Origin: Nepenthes gracilis
Taxonomy: Eukaryota > Streptophyta > Magnoliopsida > Caryophyllales > Nepenthaceae
NCBI GenBank assembly: GCA_033239525.1
Contig: BSYO01000020.1
Location: 5,953,892-6,017,891, forward strand
Length of the DNA: 64,000 nucleotides
Reading direction: 5' to 3'
Part shown: positions 44,941-56,840 of the stretch, one piece after another
How positions within the stretch are numbered: the stretch's first letter is position 1
How the letters are laid out: each line of letters opens with the position of its first letter
Translations under genes and position numbers: made by a program
The notes under the pieces: model-generated
Seen by the model: the letters and a program-made list of their open reading frames with translations, nothing else
What the model was told of the DNA's origin: nothing
Databases searched by the model: none

Positions 44941-46297
44941 TACTGATGCGTACCTGGATTCGACTTCGAACAAATTCAGATTCTTCGAGATGATGTGAAC
45001 CGGCTCCGTTCACCGAGTACGAATCCTGCACACCACTAAAACGAACAAGAGGTCAGCGTTAACGGCGGGATGTAATCCCATCGAAAACACTCCGACGCTC
45101 AAGTCAGTAAAACAGCCTTCAATGGAAGGAACTGAAAGTAGGGAGAGCAATGGGAGCGGGGAAGAGAGTGTCTTGTTCCAGATGTCAGAGAGGCGCAAGG
45201 CCTTTCTCGTATCTGGATGGTGGGAAGGCAGAGAACGGCTGGAGAGACCCGTTCGTTGCCTTGGAGTTTGACTGTTTTTGAGAGTTTGGTTGCAGAGAGA
45301 GAGAGCTTGATCCTCAGAACACTTAGCGTTTTCTGTGTTAATGCCGGCGTCAATGAAAGCATGCCCTGGATGGTGAATCCAGGGCCTTTTTTATGGCAAA
45401 GATGGCGATCCTCCTACTTTGGAAGGAGTTATCGTCCCTGTGATCTGCTGCTGGCATTCCTTTTGAAGGCTGATGCTTGTTGCCCAATTGTGGAGAATTA
45501 TTTCCTTCTGAGGCGGCCAACCACTTTCCAAGTTGGTTTCTTTCCTCCCTGGTATGTTACCATTGGAGCTCCTTAGCTGGCAAGGAGTTAGAAAGATCTG
45601 GCGCTTTCCTTCTTTGAAGGGCGCCAATCTTGCTGATATTCCTTTTGAGATCGTGGAATATCTTTGGAGGATCGTGGTTGGCCTTTTAATGACTGGTGGG
45701 TCTAAACGGGCCAGGCCCGTTACTGTTGAAAGGCTTCTTGGGGCCCAACGTGCAAAGCGCGGACGGTCAACGCTGGGGTTGACCGTCTGCGTGTGTGTTC
45801 GCCGCCCTTATGAAAGGTGTTCGTCGTCAGCCTCCAGATGGGCCTTGGGCTTGGGCCTGAGTGAGCCAGGCCCATTATTGTAGAAGACCCCCTTTGGGCC
45901 CAATGAATGGGTGCACGCATCAACGCCTGAAGCAACGGCCGTCAGTGTTGGCCGCCCTTGTGGAGAACAAAGGGAGAGCGGCTGGCTATCAACCGATGGG
46001 CTGTGGGCCAGAATGGAATAGGCCCATCACTGTAGCAAAGCCTCTAAAGGCCCAGTCAAGCTGGTCAATATTGAGTTGACCGTTTTCTGAGTAAGTTGGC
46101 CGCCAAGACGGTCAACGCCAATGTTGACCGTTTTCTGAGTAAGTTGGCCGCCAAGACGGTCAACGCCAACGTTGACCGTCTTTGGGCTTTCTAGTTCCTG
46201 GGCCTATCTTCTTACTGGGCCGTCAAAAATATTGACTGGCCTTCCTGGGCTTCTGTTGACCTTTCTTTGGGCCAGTCCATTACTGGTGTACCCATCA
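44941..46297 (-). repeat. 3' LTR of a minus-strand Tat element, rich in paired TTGACC motifs
   Basis: On the minus strand it starts TGATGGGTACACC at 46297, after a PPT (CATGGGGGGCTAG), matching the plus-strand Tat 3' end at 15812-15837. Towards the far end, ACTTGAGCGTCGGAGTG (about 45090) is a block common in plant Tat/Athila LTR ends. The left edge near 44941 is approximate. GGTCAAC...GTTGACC pairs recur at 45765-46190, two of them in a near-perfect 60-bp tandem copy. Confidence 0.8.
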
Positions 46298-46424
46298 CTA
46301 GCCCCCCATGCTAGTGGCTAGAAGTCTGGCCTCCAGTATGTTTACGATGGGATGCCTTTCCTTACTTTGAGAATCTCGTGGAAATTCATAAAAAATGTGA
46401 AGGAGAGTTTGACCAGAATTGTCG

Positions 46425-46622
46425 AGCGTTTTGGCCAATTCCGGAGTATCAGAATTGTTGACCGTTTTTGGTCAATTTCGGAGTACCAGAATTGTTAACC
46501 GTCTTTGGTCAATTCCGGAGTACCAGAATTGTTGACCGTCTTTGGTCAATTCCGGAGTACCAAAATTGTTGACCGTCTTTGGTCAATTCCGGAGTTCCAG
46601 AATTGTTGACCGTCCTAGTCAA
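46425..46622. repeat. Minisatellite of about 43-bp units, five copies
   Basis: The unit GTTGACCGTCTTTGGTCAAT plus TCCGGAGTACCAGAATT repeats between the PPT and the antisense ORF start. Each unit has one TTGACC and one GGTCAA in inverted arrangement. Confidence 0.92.
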
Positions 46623-47001
46623 TTTGAAAGCGCATTGTTGATATCCCTTAGCTAATTAAAGGAATGATTTTTGCCACTTTTGGCCGATGGCGTAAAACGA
46701 CACGTGTCTTCCTCTGGTTGGGCGGATCCGGCCACATGCGCCAGAGATTCGTCCTTTTGCAGAGTCAAGTGGAGAGGCGACACGTGGCAATCTTGACGGT
46801 GTCATTAATGAGGGGTTTCGTGCTAGAGACCCGTCCTTTTGCTGGGTCAAATGAGGAGGTGACGCGTGACAGGACTGACGGCGTCCTTTATATGCTTGGC
46901 GCTTAAGTTTCCTTTCCGTTTTTTGAAATTAGTTACGCCTCCCAACCTTCGTCTTCACCGTTCTTGTTTCTCAACCAGAAACCCTAAAACTTTTCCCAAT
47001 T

Positions 47002-48340
47002 ATGGCTTCCGTGGTGAATTTCTCATCCGATTTGAGAGAGAATGACATCAAGGCTCTGTGTGTCGAGTTCAACATCCCCAAAGAGACGGCCTGGAAGGTT
47101 CCGGGCGAAGACGACAGAGCCTTTTCTCCACCGGAGGGCTACATCACTGTTTATGAGGCTCATCTGAGGAGCGGCCTCCGCCTGCCACTGCCGGAGGAGT
47201 TTGCATCGATCATGACGGCTCTGTAAGTACCCATCGCCCAGCTCCATGCCAACGCGGTGAGGTATATTTGCACTCTATGCATTTTTTCCCGGAAGCTCGG
47301 CCAGAAATTTAAGATGTCTGGCCTTAAGGTTATATTTAAAGTAACCCAGGGGGCGGAGTGGATTTCACTCAGCCCCCGTGCGAAAATAAAAATAAACAAG
47401 GCCATCCACGACTCCCTGAAGAACTGAAAAAACCGGTTCTTCTTTGTAAAGGTGGGAGAGAAATGGCCCGTTGCGAGGAACTGGGGTAAGGTTCCAGAGG
47501 TACACCTTGCACGCCGTCTTGAGACGGAGAGCTCCGCATATGCCTGGCTGACCAAGGCAATACGGCTAAATCCCGACATGTTTAGGAGGGATTTTTTGGT
47601 TTCCCATGAGGAGACCAAGAAGGCTAAATGGGGACCGCCGTCCCCAGTCCAGAAGCCGTACCCTCCGGTCAAAGCGATGAGGCCTGAGGTCTCAAAGAAG
47701 CTGATCATCCGCCCGAGGTCCCTGGAGGAAGCTGCTGAGATGGCAACTGCTACGCCCTCATCATCCTCGTTGCAAATTGACCTTGTGACTGCCGGGATCT
47801 GCGGCGGACTCGGCAGCACTTTTGGAGCGGAAAAATCCGTCGAGGACAGGCCGAGGGAGACCGGAGGAGTTATCCTGGCCCAGCCCGCAGTGGTTCTAGG
47901 TGCAGCCTGGATGGAGTCTGTTGCGGAGCCGGCTTGCGACGCGCCCGAGGGTTCACGCATTTACATTGTGGAGCCGTCGACGGGAGCCGATTCACCAGCT
48001 GCTGCTCCAAAGGCAGTCAGGAGGAAGAAACTTGCCGCAACTGCTCCAGAGGCTGCAAGAGAGGAGCCCGCCGCTGCCGTTGAGGATGATGAGCTCTTGG
48101 AGAGCATTCTGGATGAGGTAGCGGTGTGTTCGGCGCAAGAGGATGCTCCTGGTCCTATGCCACCTGAGCCTGGTCCGGAGGCCAGGCCTAAGGGACCCAC
48201 GAGAAAATTTTTGGAGGTATGATTCTTGACGATTGATTCCTCATACCTTGCCCCTTCAAGGTTTCTAACTTGTCTTCTGTTTGTTGTTTGTGTAGCCGTT
48301 GAAGGTTGCCTCTGTAATTTTTAAGGCAATGATGCAGCCA
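47002..48340 (+). pseudogene. Tat antisense extra ORF (Transposase_28-like), nearly continuous frame, spliced
   Basis: From ATG at 47002 one frame runs to 48216, broken only by TAA at 47224-47226 and TGA at 47425-47427. The N-terminus reads IKALCVEFNIPKETAWKVPG, FSPPEGYITVYEAHLRSGLR, LPLPEEFASIMTAL, IAQLHANAVRYICTLCIFSR, matching the Transposase_28 pattern and the copy at 13811-15470. A proline- and alanine-rich acidic region follows. KFLE is followed by a GT-AG intron (48217-48295, GAG|GTATGATT ... TTGTGTAG). The next exon (PLKVASVIFKAMMQ) is cut off near 48340 by unrelated AT-rich DNA. The ORF lies on the strand opposite to its element's gag-pol. Upstream, 46880-47000 reads like a 5' UTR, with TTTATATGC at about 46889. 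Confidence 0.85.
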
Positions 48341-50348
48341 ATAAAATTAGACTATTGAAATACAAACTTTAACACGGTACTGAATTTAAAATTATATTGA
48401 ATCGAACTTAAACATTTCCTTTAGTTGATGGCTATATATAATATTAACCAAAATCTAAACGCTAATGTTCTGAATCATTTCAATTACAATTAAAGTAATC
48501 TAAACATCTTAAAAACTACTCTTCATAAAGCCTTCTCCTGATTTGAAAATCCTTGCAAGTATATCTAGCCAATAAATCTGAAAGGTTAGTGGACAATGGT
48601 AAAAATAAATTTAATACTCAACAAAATATGTGTAATTTTATATATAAATATATCAAATGAAGCATGCAAAGAATAATGTTATGGTCAAATAAAAAATGCT
48701 GGTAATGCTAAATTTTCAATAAAGGTTGCAAAAATCGTATACAATAATAGAATGGGCCAAAAATTGTACAAATACAAAAGTCATACCCAAAATCGTTTAA
48801 GCACTGAAAATTATATGGAAACATAAAATATACAAAAATTATACTAACATATAAGAATTAAAGTTTAGTGATAGTCTTACCAACAAAATAAGAATATCAA
48901 AATTTAGAATATGATTGTTTTCACATAGTCAAAAATTATATATCATTATTTACGACTCATGGGTGAATTGACTATATATTATTCTCTATAATTATGATCA
49001 AATATTATTTTTTTGAGCTATTAATGTCAGATTCAACCTTCGATATATAAATAATATATTATGATATGACCAAATATATTTCATCAATTATTTATAATAG
49101 TCAATGTTTAGTCAAAACTGAAAAATCTATACAAAGTATAATATATATATATTTTCTCATGCTAAAGAAGCCAATTTCTTTTATCAAAACTAAAGTGAAG
49201 TTTTTCTCAAATTCCTTTCAAATATATAGCATGCAGAAAATCACGGAGTAAAATTTATGACATGTTGAAACAATGGAATAGAATTTGTGACAGGCAAAAC
49301 CATATACGCAAATAATTTTAAGAATCCAATATAGTTTATATAATTTCATGAATTTCTTACAAATAGAAAAAATGGATGAACAAATTTGTAGAAATTAAAG
49401 ACATCCAAAAACAATAGTGTAGAAATTATTGACACGTAAAAATATATATGTGAAATTTGAATATATACAAAAATATTTATACAGAATTTCAGTACTTAAA
49501 TATGATTTATATGAATTTAAGATATGAATTTTATAAAATTTCACAAAATGGGAATAGATTTATATGTATATAAAGCGTAATCAATTTAAGTACTAAAATA
49601 GCACATATATGAGTATTGAAATAAGAATGCTCAATAAATTGCAGAAAAGATAAGTGACCAAAGAAGAAAATATTTAGATACACTTATTTTAACTTGAATT
49701 TACCAAAAGATTGCTTAAAATCTCATTAATTTCACCTTCTTATTCATTCTCTCAATTCTTCTCCCTCTCTTTGTTTTCTCTTTTTTTTTCTTCTCTCAAA
49801 AGTTTAGCAAAAATAAGTTAAAATCGGACAGAGTATCTATTTATGACAAATTTGTGCACGTGCACCAGTCAAGCACAAATTAGGAGTAAAAGCTAAATCA
49901 ACGATGTGCACAAATATCCATCAAATGTGTATTAGGCGCTAATATTCTAGTTTAAACACGCATATGCGCCACTTGAGCACCTCAAGCTTATATATTTTAT
50001 CCAAAATACGCTCATACATAGGTTAAACACATATCAGGTGCCACTCAGCTTAACTTAGTTTAGGTTAATACTCAATTTTTTTATCTAAAATCTCAATTAA
50101 CATCAAAATTGCATCAATTAGATTAAATTTAGGATCATTAAAATAATTTTTAGAATTTATACCTAACAATTTGCTACCTCGAGATATTGATTTTTGATTG
50201 TTGCACTAGCCAGTAAAATGAGGGAAATTTCCACATCCAAATCAACAACAAACAACTGTCCTGACATTAAAGACCAAGTGTTTCTTGTTGACAGATTCAG
50301 CGGAAGCTGGAAGAATGAATGAATTTGCAACAAAAGTCAAATTTATAG
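48341..50348. other. AT-rich DNA, possibly intronic to the RWP-RK gene
   Basis: No coding or transposon terminus is recognised. The right end has a 3' splice-like AAATTTATAG before the RWP-RK exon. The left end is an abrupt change from the Tat aORF. Confidence 0.45.
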
Positions 50349-51068
50349 CAATGTCTTTCGTTTGAGGATGTCTCCAAGTTCTTCTCACTGCCCCTTTCTG
50401 AAGCTGCTGACATTCTTGGAGTTTCTACCAGTGTTTTAAAAACCATATGCAATGAGAATGGCCTTGAGAGGTGGCCGAATAGTAAATATCTTGCGGGAAA
50501 GAGCATTGAAGAGATAAAGAAGGAAGCTGCTAGAGGAAAAACCAAGGCGTCCTCTAAATCCCATGGTTCAGCTGTATCTTCTTTAGGTTCACCCCTCAAG
50601 GGAAAAACTTCCAAGCCTGTTGTTGAGATGTCTAAATCCCATGGTTTTACACAACATCTGGGAAACAGAAAAGGCTTGACCGTTGAAACGTCAGCCGATT
50701 TAGATGAATTTAAACATGGATTTCCATCAAATGGCTTGTTAATTTCCAATTTTAAACGGTGGGGAGGCGGCACTCCTGACACTTGTGATGGAAGATCTGA
50801 GATTGACTCTGAAACTGTTCAAGAAGATAAATGTCGTTCTGAAGAGCAGGTGGATGATGGTGTTAGCGAGTGCATGAAGAAGGCTGAAGTCAGAGTGGAG
50901 GAATGCCTTAATGATAAGCAAGGGACGGTTTCATTGACAGCTTTAAGGAAACAAGCTGTAGACGAGGGACGACAGGCACTGAAGCTTGGAGTTTGGAAGG
51001 ATCATGGATTTGACAGTCTGGAAAAGAAAGAGAAAATATTGCTTCATCGATTATTTATGATAAGTTAG
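50349..51068 (+). CDS. RWP-RK domain transcription factor, 3' exon(s) only, altered core motif
   Basis: After a likely acceptor (TTTATAG|CAATG) the frame reads LSFEDVSKFFSLPLSEAADI, LGVSTSVLKTICNENGLERW, PNSKYLAGKSIEEIKKEAAR and continues open to TAG at 51066-51068. This is the RWP-RK domain of plant regulators, a nuclear DNA-binding domain. The name-giving RWPxRK motif reads RWPNSK, so the Arg is replaced by Ser. The C-terminal part is Ser- and Glu-rich and ends KEKILLHRLFMIS. An in-frame TAG just upstream (50346-50348) shows that a 5' exon is needed, but none is found to the left before the Tat remnant. It may be a truncated gene or one with a distant first exon. About 350 bp of 3' UTR-like sequence follow. 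Confidence 0.72.
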   Translation, partial: QCLSFEDVSKFFSLPLSEAADILGVSTSVLKTICNENGLERWPNSKYLAGKSIEEIKKEAARGKTKASSKSHGSAVSSLGSPLKGKTSKPVVEMSKSHGFTQHLGNRKGLTVETSADLDEFKHGFPSNGLLISNFKRWGGGTPDTCDGRSEIDSETVQEDKCRSEEQVDDGVSECMKKAEVRVEECLNDKQGTVSLTALRKQAVDEGRQALKLGVWKDHGFDSLEKKEKILLHRLFMIS

Positions 51069-51573
51069 TGCAGCAAAGTGACCCCTTTGATTTCTTTCAA
51101 CACTTAGCACAGCAACAGCTGGAAAAGCGTTTCACTTGTTTCTGTCTACCTTATTGCTTGACAGTCTTCTCTTTCCCAGCCCCCAAAAGAAATAGAAAAG
51201 AATTGAAGATAAGGGTGGGGAAAATGCTGATTTTGTTGGTGCCTTTTTTGTTATGACATGACTAGTTCGAAACCAGTTATTTGTGAGTAGTAGTCCAGAT
51301 GATTAGCTGAATATTACAAAAGAATCTTGGCATCTTGACTTGTTTTAGTTTTGTATTTAATGTCATATGTGGAGTCACTGTACTTATGAAGTGATGAATG
51401 AAAAAAAAGAAAAGGATAAAAGAAAAAGAGGATAGAATTGTGATCTTTGTGACAATGGATTTTCTGTAAGAGCTCGTTTGGATTTGGTTATTTAGATTGA
51501 AGGATGGGAAGGAATTGAAGGGATTAGGAAAGAAAAGAGCTGCTTCCTCTTCAATCTCTTTATATCCTATGCG

Positions 51574-51751
51574 GGATCCGGGGGGCGTCCTTCTCCCTTG
51601 TGGAGAAGGACTGTCATTCTCCTCATCTGAATCGTTGGATGTAAAATCCGACGGCCCACACGTTTTAAATGGATAATATAACGTGGACCGTTTGATTTTA
51701 AAATTTAAATTTTAAATTTAATCATCCACTGGGGAGAAGGACGCCCCCTCA
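51574..51751. mobile_element. Mutator-like MITE (178 bp) with 10-bp target duplication
   Basis: Terminal inverted repeats GGGGGCGTCCTTCTCCC and GGGGAGAAGGACGCCCCC flank a short non-coding centre with TTTAAATTTTAAATTTAA. ATCCTATGCG occurs immediately on both sides (51564-51573, 51752-51761). A duplication of 9-10 bp is typical of Mutator-like elements. There is no transposase, so it is non-autonomous. Confidence 0.9.
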
Positions 51752-51761
51752 ATCCTATGCG

Positions 51762-52729
51762 TAAGTGTGCCATCTACATGTCTTTATTATTATAAAAAGA
51801 TAATAACATTCAACTTCTCTTCTTTTTTGTGCATGTAGAATGCTTTTGGTCTATATGGAGCTTCTTGCAAAACTATTGTTTGAGTAGATTTTTTTTTTTT
51901 GTTAATATAGTGTAGCATACATAAATAAGAATATTATTATTATAAATTTTATTTATTTATTGTTTTACTTTTGAGGGTGAAGGGAACTTTTTTCACAGGT
52001 TCCAAATAGAGTATTACCAAAGGCACTTTTGAAGCTAGTTTTTACTCGATTAAGTTAGAAATTGCTTTCGTATGCATTTATCTTCTAGAGTAAAGACTAT
52101 TCAGGAGTGTAAAACGGATAGTAAATTTTCCACTTCCTCACTGATAGGCATGAACCTTCACCAAAGCTACTATTAAAGAGATATTAGCCCAACTCATTCC
52201 ATTTATCTCTCAACAAAACCTGATTTGTTTATTCCCTCCTTTTTGGATTGATTATTTGGCTGTAACAAACAAGATATTGGGTCATGGACAAGGAGATACA
52301 CATGGGCAATTTTTGCGATTATGGCTTCATGTTCTATTTCACTATCCGGTTTTGGGTTCTTTTCACCCACCGTCATGTTAGTATTTCGCTATTGGTTACC
52401 TAGGAATATTTTGCCTTATAGGGTGGTTCTTGTGGATTCATATAGAATTCCACTAGCCCTATGCTCTTCAGGTTAGAGTGCAAGCTACTGATGCTATTGG
52501 TTAGGCAATCATAGTTTTTAACCGTAAACAGCAATATTAACTATTAGAAATCCACCACTCCTAAGGTAATGCAAACACATAAAGGGTCTTGAAGCACTAC
52601 TCTTGCATCTTTCTGGCCAAATCTTGGTGTCTCTTTACCACTTGCTCTAGTGAAGTATACAACATAAAAACGGTTAGGAAAGGGAGTCAGAGCCAACATT
52701 TGAATAAAGCGGCGTGGTTGTCCTATTCA
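51762..52729. other. Intergenic DNA without identified feature
   Basis: No convincing ORF or repeat terminus. Moderately AT-rich, and possibly old transposon sequence. Confidence 0.4.
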
Positions 52730-54646
52730 GGGCCAATATACTTACGTCTTCAATGGTTGGGTAAGTGACACAATGTTATCTATGATATCCTCACTGTCCT
52801 TATAGTCCTCCCAAAGTCTATGCTCGTAGTATGTTCAAACCATCTATGATACCCCTCGTCAATGATATTCCTCATATCATTTCTTATAATGGTCACTTCG
52901 TTATAAGCATCCCTCTATAATAAACAATATATCTCATTATCATCATGATACGGAAATCAATATCGAACAACTATAGATTACACTAAGGTGCTATAACTTC
53001 TCATTCGATTTGATTCCTTAGTATTTTTGTATAATTTTCTTTATATTGACCGTAGGAAGTCAATAACTCAAATACTTACGCAAATAAGTATAACACAAAG
53101 AAGGCTTTACAATTTAAATGATTGAAGTGTTGGTCAGTGCTGATAATGGCCATACACACGCGATCGAAGATAATACAAATAATATCGTCATTGGAAAAGA
53201 GAGAAAATACCAATGACCCACTAAGTATTTTTCTAACCGATGTCTATGGGTCGACAACCCCTAGATTCCGTAACCTTTAATAATACCACTAATTATCAAG
53301 TTTTAATATTAAATTAAGACTAACTCGATTCTTCAATGTCCTAACATCTACCTGCACGTTACCAATTTATTGACCTGATAAGATTCTAGCTTACTATTAT
53401 TAATATTTTGATCTTGCTAAATTCACTTGTACGACCATCAAATATCAAAGTCACTTCATAGTACTACAACCATACACAACTCGACATCTGTTAAAATAAA
53501 AGAACATTTTAATAATTATTAATATATTATATAAATAAGTTACAAAAATATATACACACATACATACATTTATATATATTAAATTCTCATTTAATGTAAT
53601 ATATATTTAATATATATATAAATCCACACACTCGCTGTACGTCATTCCACTTCCCAAAGCTTCTTTCCCTCTTTATTTTTTTCTTTTTTTTTTCTTTTCT
53701 CTTCTTTCATTTTCCCTTTTCCTTTCCTTTTTCTTTTCTTCCTCTTTTCTTCCTTCTTTCTTCTCCTTCTTCCCTGGTCTACCGTTGCCCTAATCTCTCC
53801 TCCAACAACAAATTGATGAGGCACAACGGTGCCAGTGGCCAGTACTTTGATATTTCTTCATTTTTAACGAGATTTTTCACAAATCATACTTATTGTCCAA
53901 TTTTGATCGGTTTCTCTTTCTCTCTATCTTTCTATCCTGCAAGCCACGGGTAACATAATAAATATGAAGAAGTATTTACGAAAGGAGAAAATAAGGAAAA
54001 TGCGAAGAATCAAGGTAAAATATGGAGTGTCACTTTCCTGATGCTTTTCATTTTTCTCGGCACGACAGTGGCAGCTCTGCAACAGCTTTCGACAGCGACT
54101 TGACGGTGATATCTCCGGTGACGATGGTGGAAACAACAGTAATAGTGAAACAGACGGTAATGGAGTACACTACTAAGTTACTTCTTTTTCCTCTTCTCCC
54201 TACAACCTAGCTCTCACTGTTCCTTCTTTGCCTCTCTCTTTTTTTCTCTCCTGTTTATTCTGGTGCACTCTTGGCTTCATAGAAAGAATGGAGGATGGTT
54301 TATATAGAATTTTAAGAGGAGAGGCTGGTGCCACAAAATCTTGAGTCGGTTAGCGCAGGTGACGAAAATCCGGAGCCGTGTGAAGATATGGAAGGAGCAG
54401 ATGGAATGGGAAGCTTCAAGAGACGAGGTGAGAGAGAGAGCGCCAATAATCTTAATAATAATATTATATTTATTATTATTAGTTATATTATTATTATTAC
54501 GTTATTATTATTATTTAATAATATCTCTTTACTACTATTTATCAATATTATTATTTATTACTAATTATGATCATATAAAATAATTTTATTTATAACCATA
54601 TTGAATTAATAACCCAATAAACCGAGTCAAAATATCAAGGTGTTAC
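52730..54646 (-). repeat. Truncated long LTR(s) of the (TAA)n family, minus orientation
   Basis: The minus-strand start TGTAACACCTTGATATTTT is at 54646. (TAA)n-like runs (54460-54560), a TATATAAACC box (about 54297-54306) and, at the far end, GGGATGCTTATAAC...GACGAGGGGTATC (52920-52830) match the duplicated block at 18706-19202. A second GA-rich tract at 53650-53780 suggests that two LTR fragments may be joined here. The left edge is not sharp. Confidence 0.6.
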
Positions 54647-54659
54647 AAATCTTGCCTCA

Positions 54660-56130
54660 TTACTTTGAAGTTAGGTTTTTACCTCCTATATGTGAACCCT
54701 AGATGCCAAGGTATACCTCACTTAGCGCATAGTTAGCCTCTTCCGGTGTGAGGCCTATCATATAGGGGACTTAGTACCCCGACGGTACAATCTTTTGTCT
54801 ACAAGAATGTACCAGCCTACTGTTTTCCTTACATGCTTTGCCTCGTCCGGGTTCTCCGGTAAGGTGCCATTAGTTAGGTATTTCCGATATGGGGTCATTC
54901 AGCTGTCGCCGTCAGCCACTTTTAGCACCTTGCCCTCGGGGTCGTCGATGATTGGGATGGCTAGGACTTCCTGCATGCCTTTGGAGTATTGTTCCAAGCT
55001 ACCGATTATTGTTGCCCTCTTAAGTTGGTCGGCCTTCCAGTTCTCCTCCCTGGGACGTGGATCATTTTGACTTGGTCAAATGCCCGAATCAGGACCCTTA
55101 CCTTGGCAAGGTACTTCGCGAGTTGTGGGTTGCTTACTTCAAAACTCCCTTGGACTTGGTTGACGACCAGTTTAAAGTCGCTGCAGACTATAAGCGACAT
55201 GGCCGAGCACTCCTTAGTGAGCCAGAGTCTAGCAAGGAGTGCCTCATATTTGGCAATGTTATTGGTGACTGAAAACCCAAGGGTAATGAAGTATTTGATC
55301 TCCGACCCATCTAGGGTTCGCAAAACCATGCTTGCTCCGCTACCTGCCTGTGTTGATGAATCGTCAACTTTTTGGGCCCACGTCAAACATCCAGCTCATC
55401 TGTATCTCCAGTGTGGTCAGAGGTGTCAGGAATTGAGGTTGCCATCTTGACTATGAAGTCCATGAGGGCCTGGCCCTTCATGCTTGGCCACGGCCGGAAC
55501 CCCAAGTCAAACTCTCCCAACTCTATAGCCCACTTACTAGTCGCCCAGAGGTGTCTGGCTTCTACAATATTTCCTTCAAGAGTTGGTCAGTTAGGACGAC
55601 GATTTTGTGCGCTTGGAAGTATAGTCGTAGCTTTCGGGTGGAGTATACTAGGGCTAGCGCAATCCCTTCAACATGTGAGTAGCAGCTCTCGGTTTCAGTT
55701 AGGACTTTGTTAATGTAGTACACAGGTCGCTGCACGCTGGACCGTTGTTGGATCAAGACCAAGTTCAGTGTCGTGCCAAAAATAACCAGATATAAGTATA
55801 GCTCTTTACCTTTTTGAGGCAAAGTCAAGAGAGGAGAATGGGAGAGATATTCCCTGGGCTCCTAGAATGCAGTATCACACTCGGATGTCCACTGGAAACC
55901 AGTAGCTTTGGTCCCCCTCAAGGACTTGAAGAACAGCAAGTACTTCTTCACTGATTTTGCCCAGAATCGAGAGAAGGCGGTGAGCCTCCTAGTCAGTTTT
56001 TGGACCTCCTTCAAAATCTAGGGAGGAATCAGGTCGAGGATGACCCTTATCTTCTCGGGGTTTGCCTCAATACCCCGTTGGGATACTAGGAAGCTCAGGA
56101 ACTTTTCGGAGGTCACCCCGAAGGCATCAA
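54660..56130 (-). pseudogene. Tat pol fragment: RT thumb, dual RNase H, start of integrase linker
   Basis: On the minus strand, from 56130: KFLSFLVSQRGIEANPEKIR, then the RT-linked RNase H (ELYLYLVIFGTTLNLVLIQQ, PVYYINKVLTETESCYSHVE), the second RNase H (VDDSSTQAGSGASMVLRTLD, NNIAKYEALLARLWLTKECS, SDFKLVVNQVQGSFEVSNPQ) and, near 54800, the linker ending VGWYILVDKRLYRRGTK. These align domain by domain with 10640-12000. Stops and frame changes are many. Both ends are abrupt. It is in the same orientation as the 3' Tat end at 44941-48340, but the RWP-RK exon lies between them, so they need not be one element. Confidence 0.85.
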
Positions 56131-56840
56131 AATAAGTTATTATTTTGTCTATTTTATACATACGACTTCTTATAAAATAATTCATAAGCGCATACAATGA
56201 TATTTATTTCAATCTTTTTAACTTGATTTGTTCAATCATGTATAATTTCAAAACCTTTGCATATTTCATGAGATGTTTCAAGTAATTGAACCCTATTAAA
56301 CTCATTTTGATTCAAAGTGTAATAAAATGAGTTCATTATCTTTTGTATTAGCACTGTAAAATTTCATTCATTACAACACTATTTTTTTTATTGGTTTAGA
56401 CGTTCCATCATTAGTGGTGGAGTCTTTTATTATTGATTTACTATATTTAATTTGAGTTATTTTTTAACAAACTGGATCTATTGATTGTAAATATACTCTG
56501 ATTCTAGTTTTTTCAACCTACATAATTGATTCCACTGAAAAATGATGACCTAGGAATGGATTGATTTTCAATACTAGAATTGTTAACTGTCATGTATACA
56601 ATAAGAAATTAATTCATTAAAATCAACAAAAGAGACTAAATCAAAAAATAAAATAAAATAATCTTAACATTTAAAGTTGTTAAACATTATTTTTAAGAGT
56701 CAAACTTTGATATCAATTATTATCCTAATTGTGGGTGAATTAGGTTGTTAACAATTTTTATACTTTTAATTTGTTTGTGATGGGTACAACCATAAATGAA
56801 TCACCCCGGGAACTAAGCCCATTGATGGAAGAAGGGCCCT
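56131..56840. other. AT-rich junction DNA
   Basis: Nothing recognised. It separates the Tat pol remnant from the repeated domain that starts near 56841. Confidence 0.45.

Noticed and set aside
47160..47960. 266-codon minus-strand ORF
   Set aside because: It lies antisense to the Transposase_28-like frame, whose N-terminus matches a second copy. The minus frame has no matching copy and is a shadow.
44941..56130. One Tat element from the aORF end (44.9-48.3 kb) to the pol remnant (54.7-56.1 kb)
   Set aside because: A host RWP-RK exon and a MITE lie between them, and no shared breakpoints are visible, so a single interrupted element is not supported.
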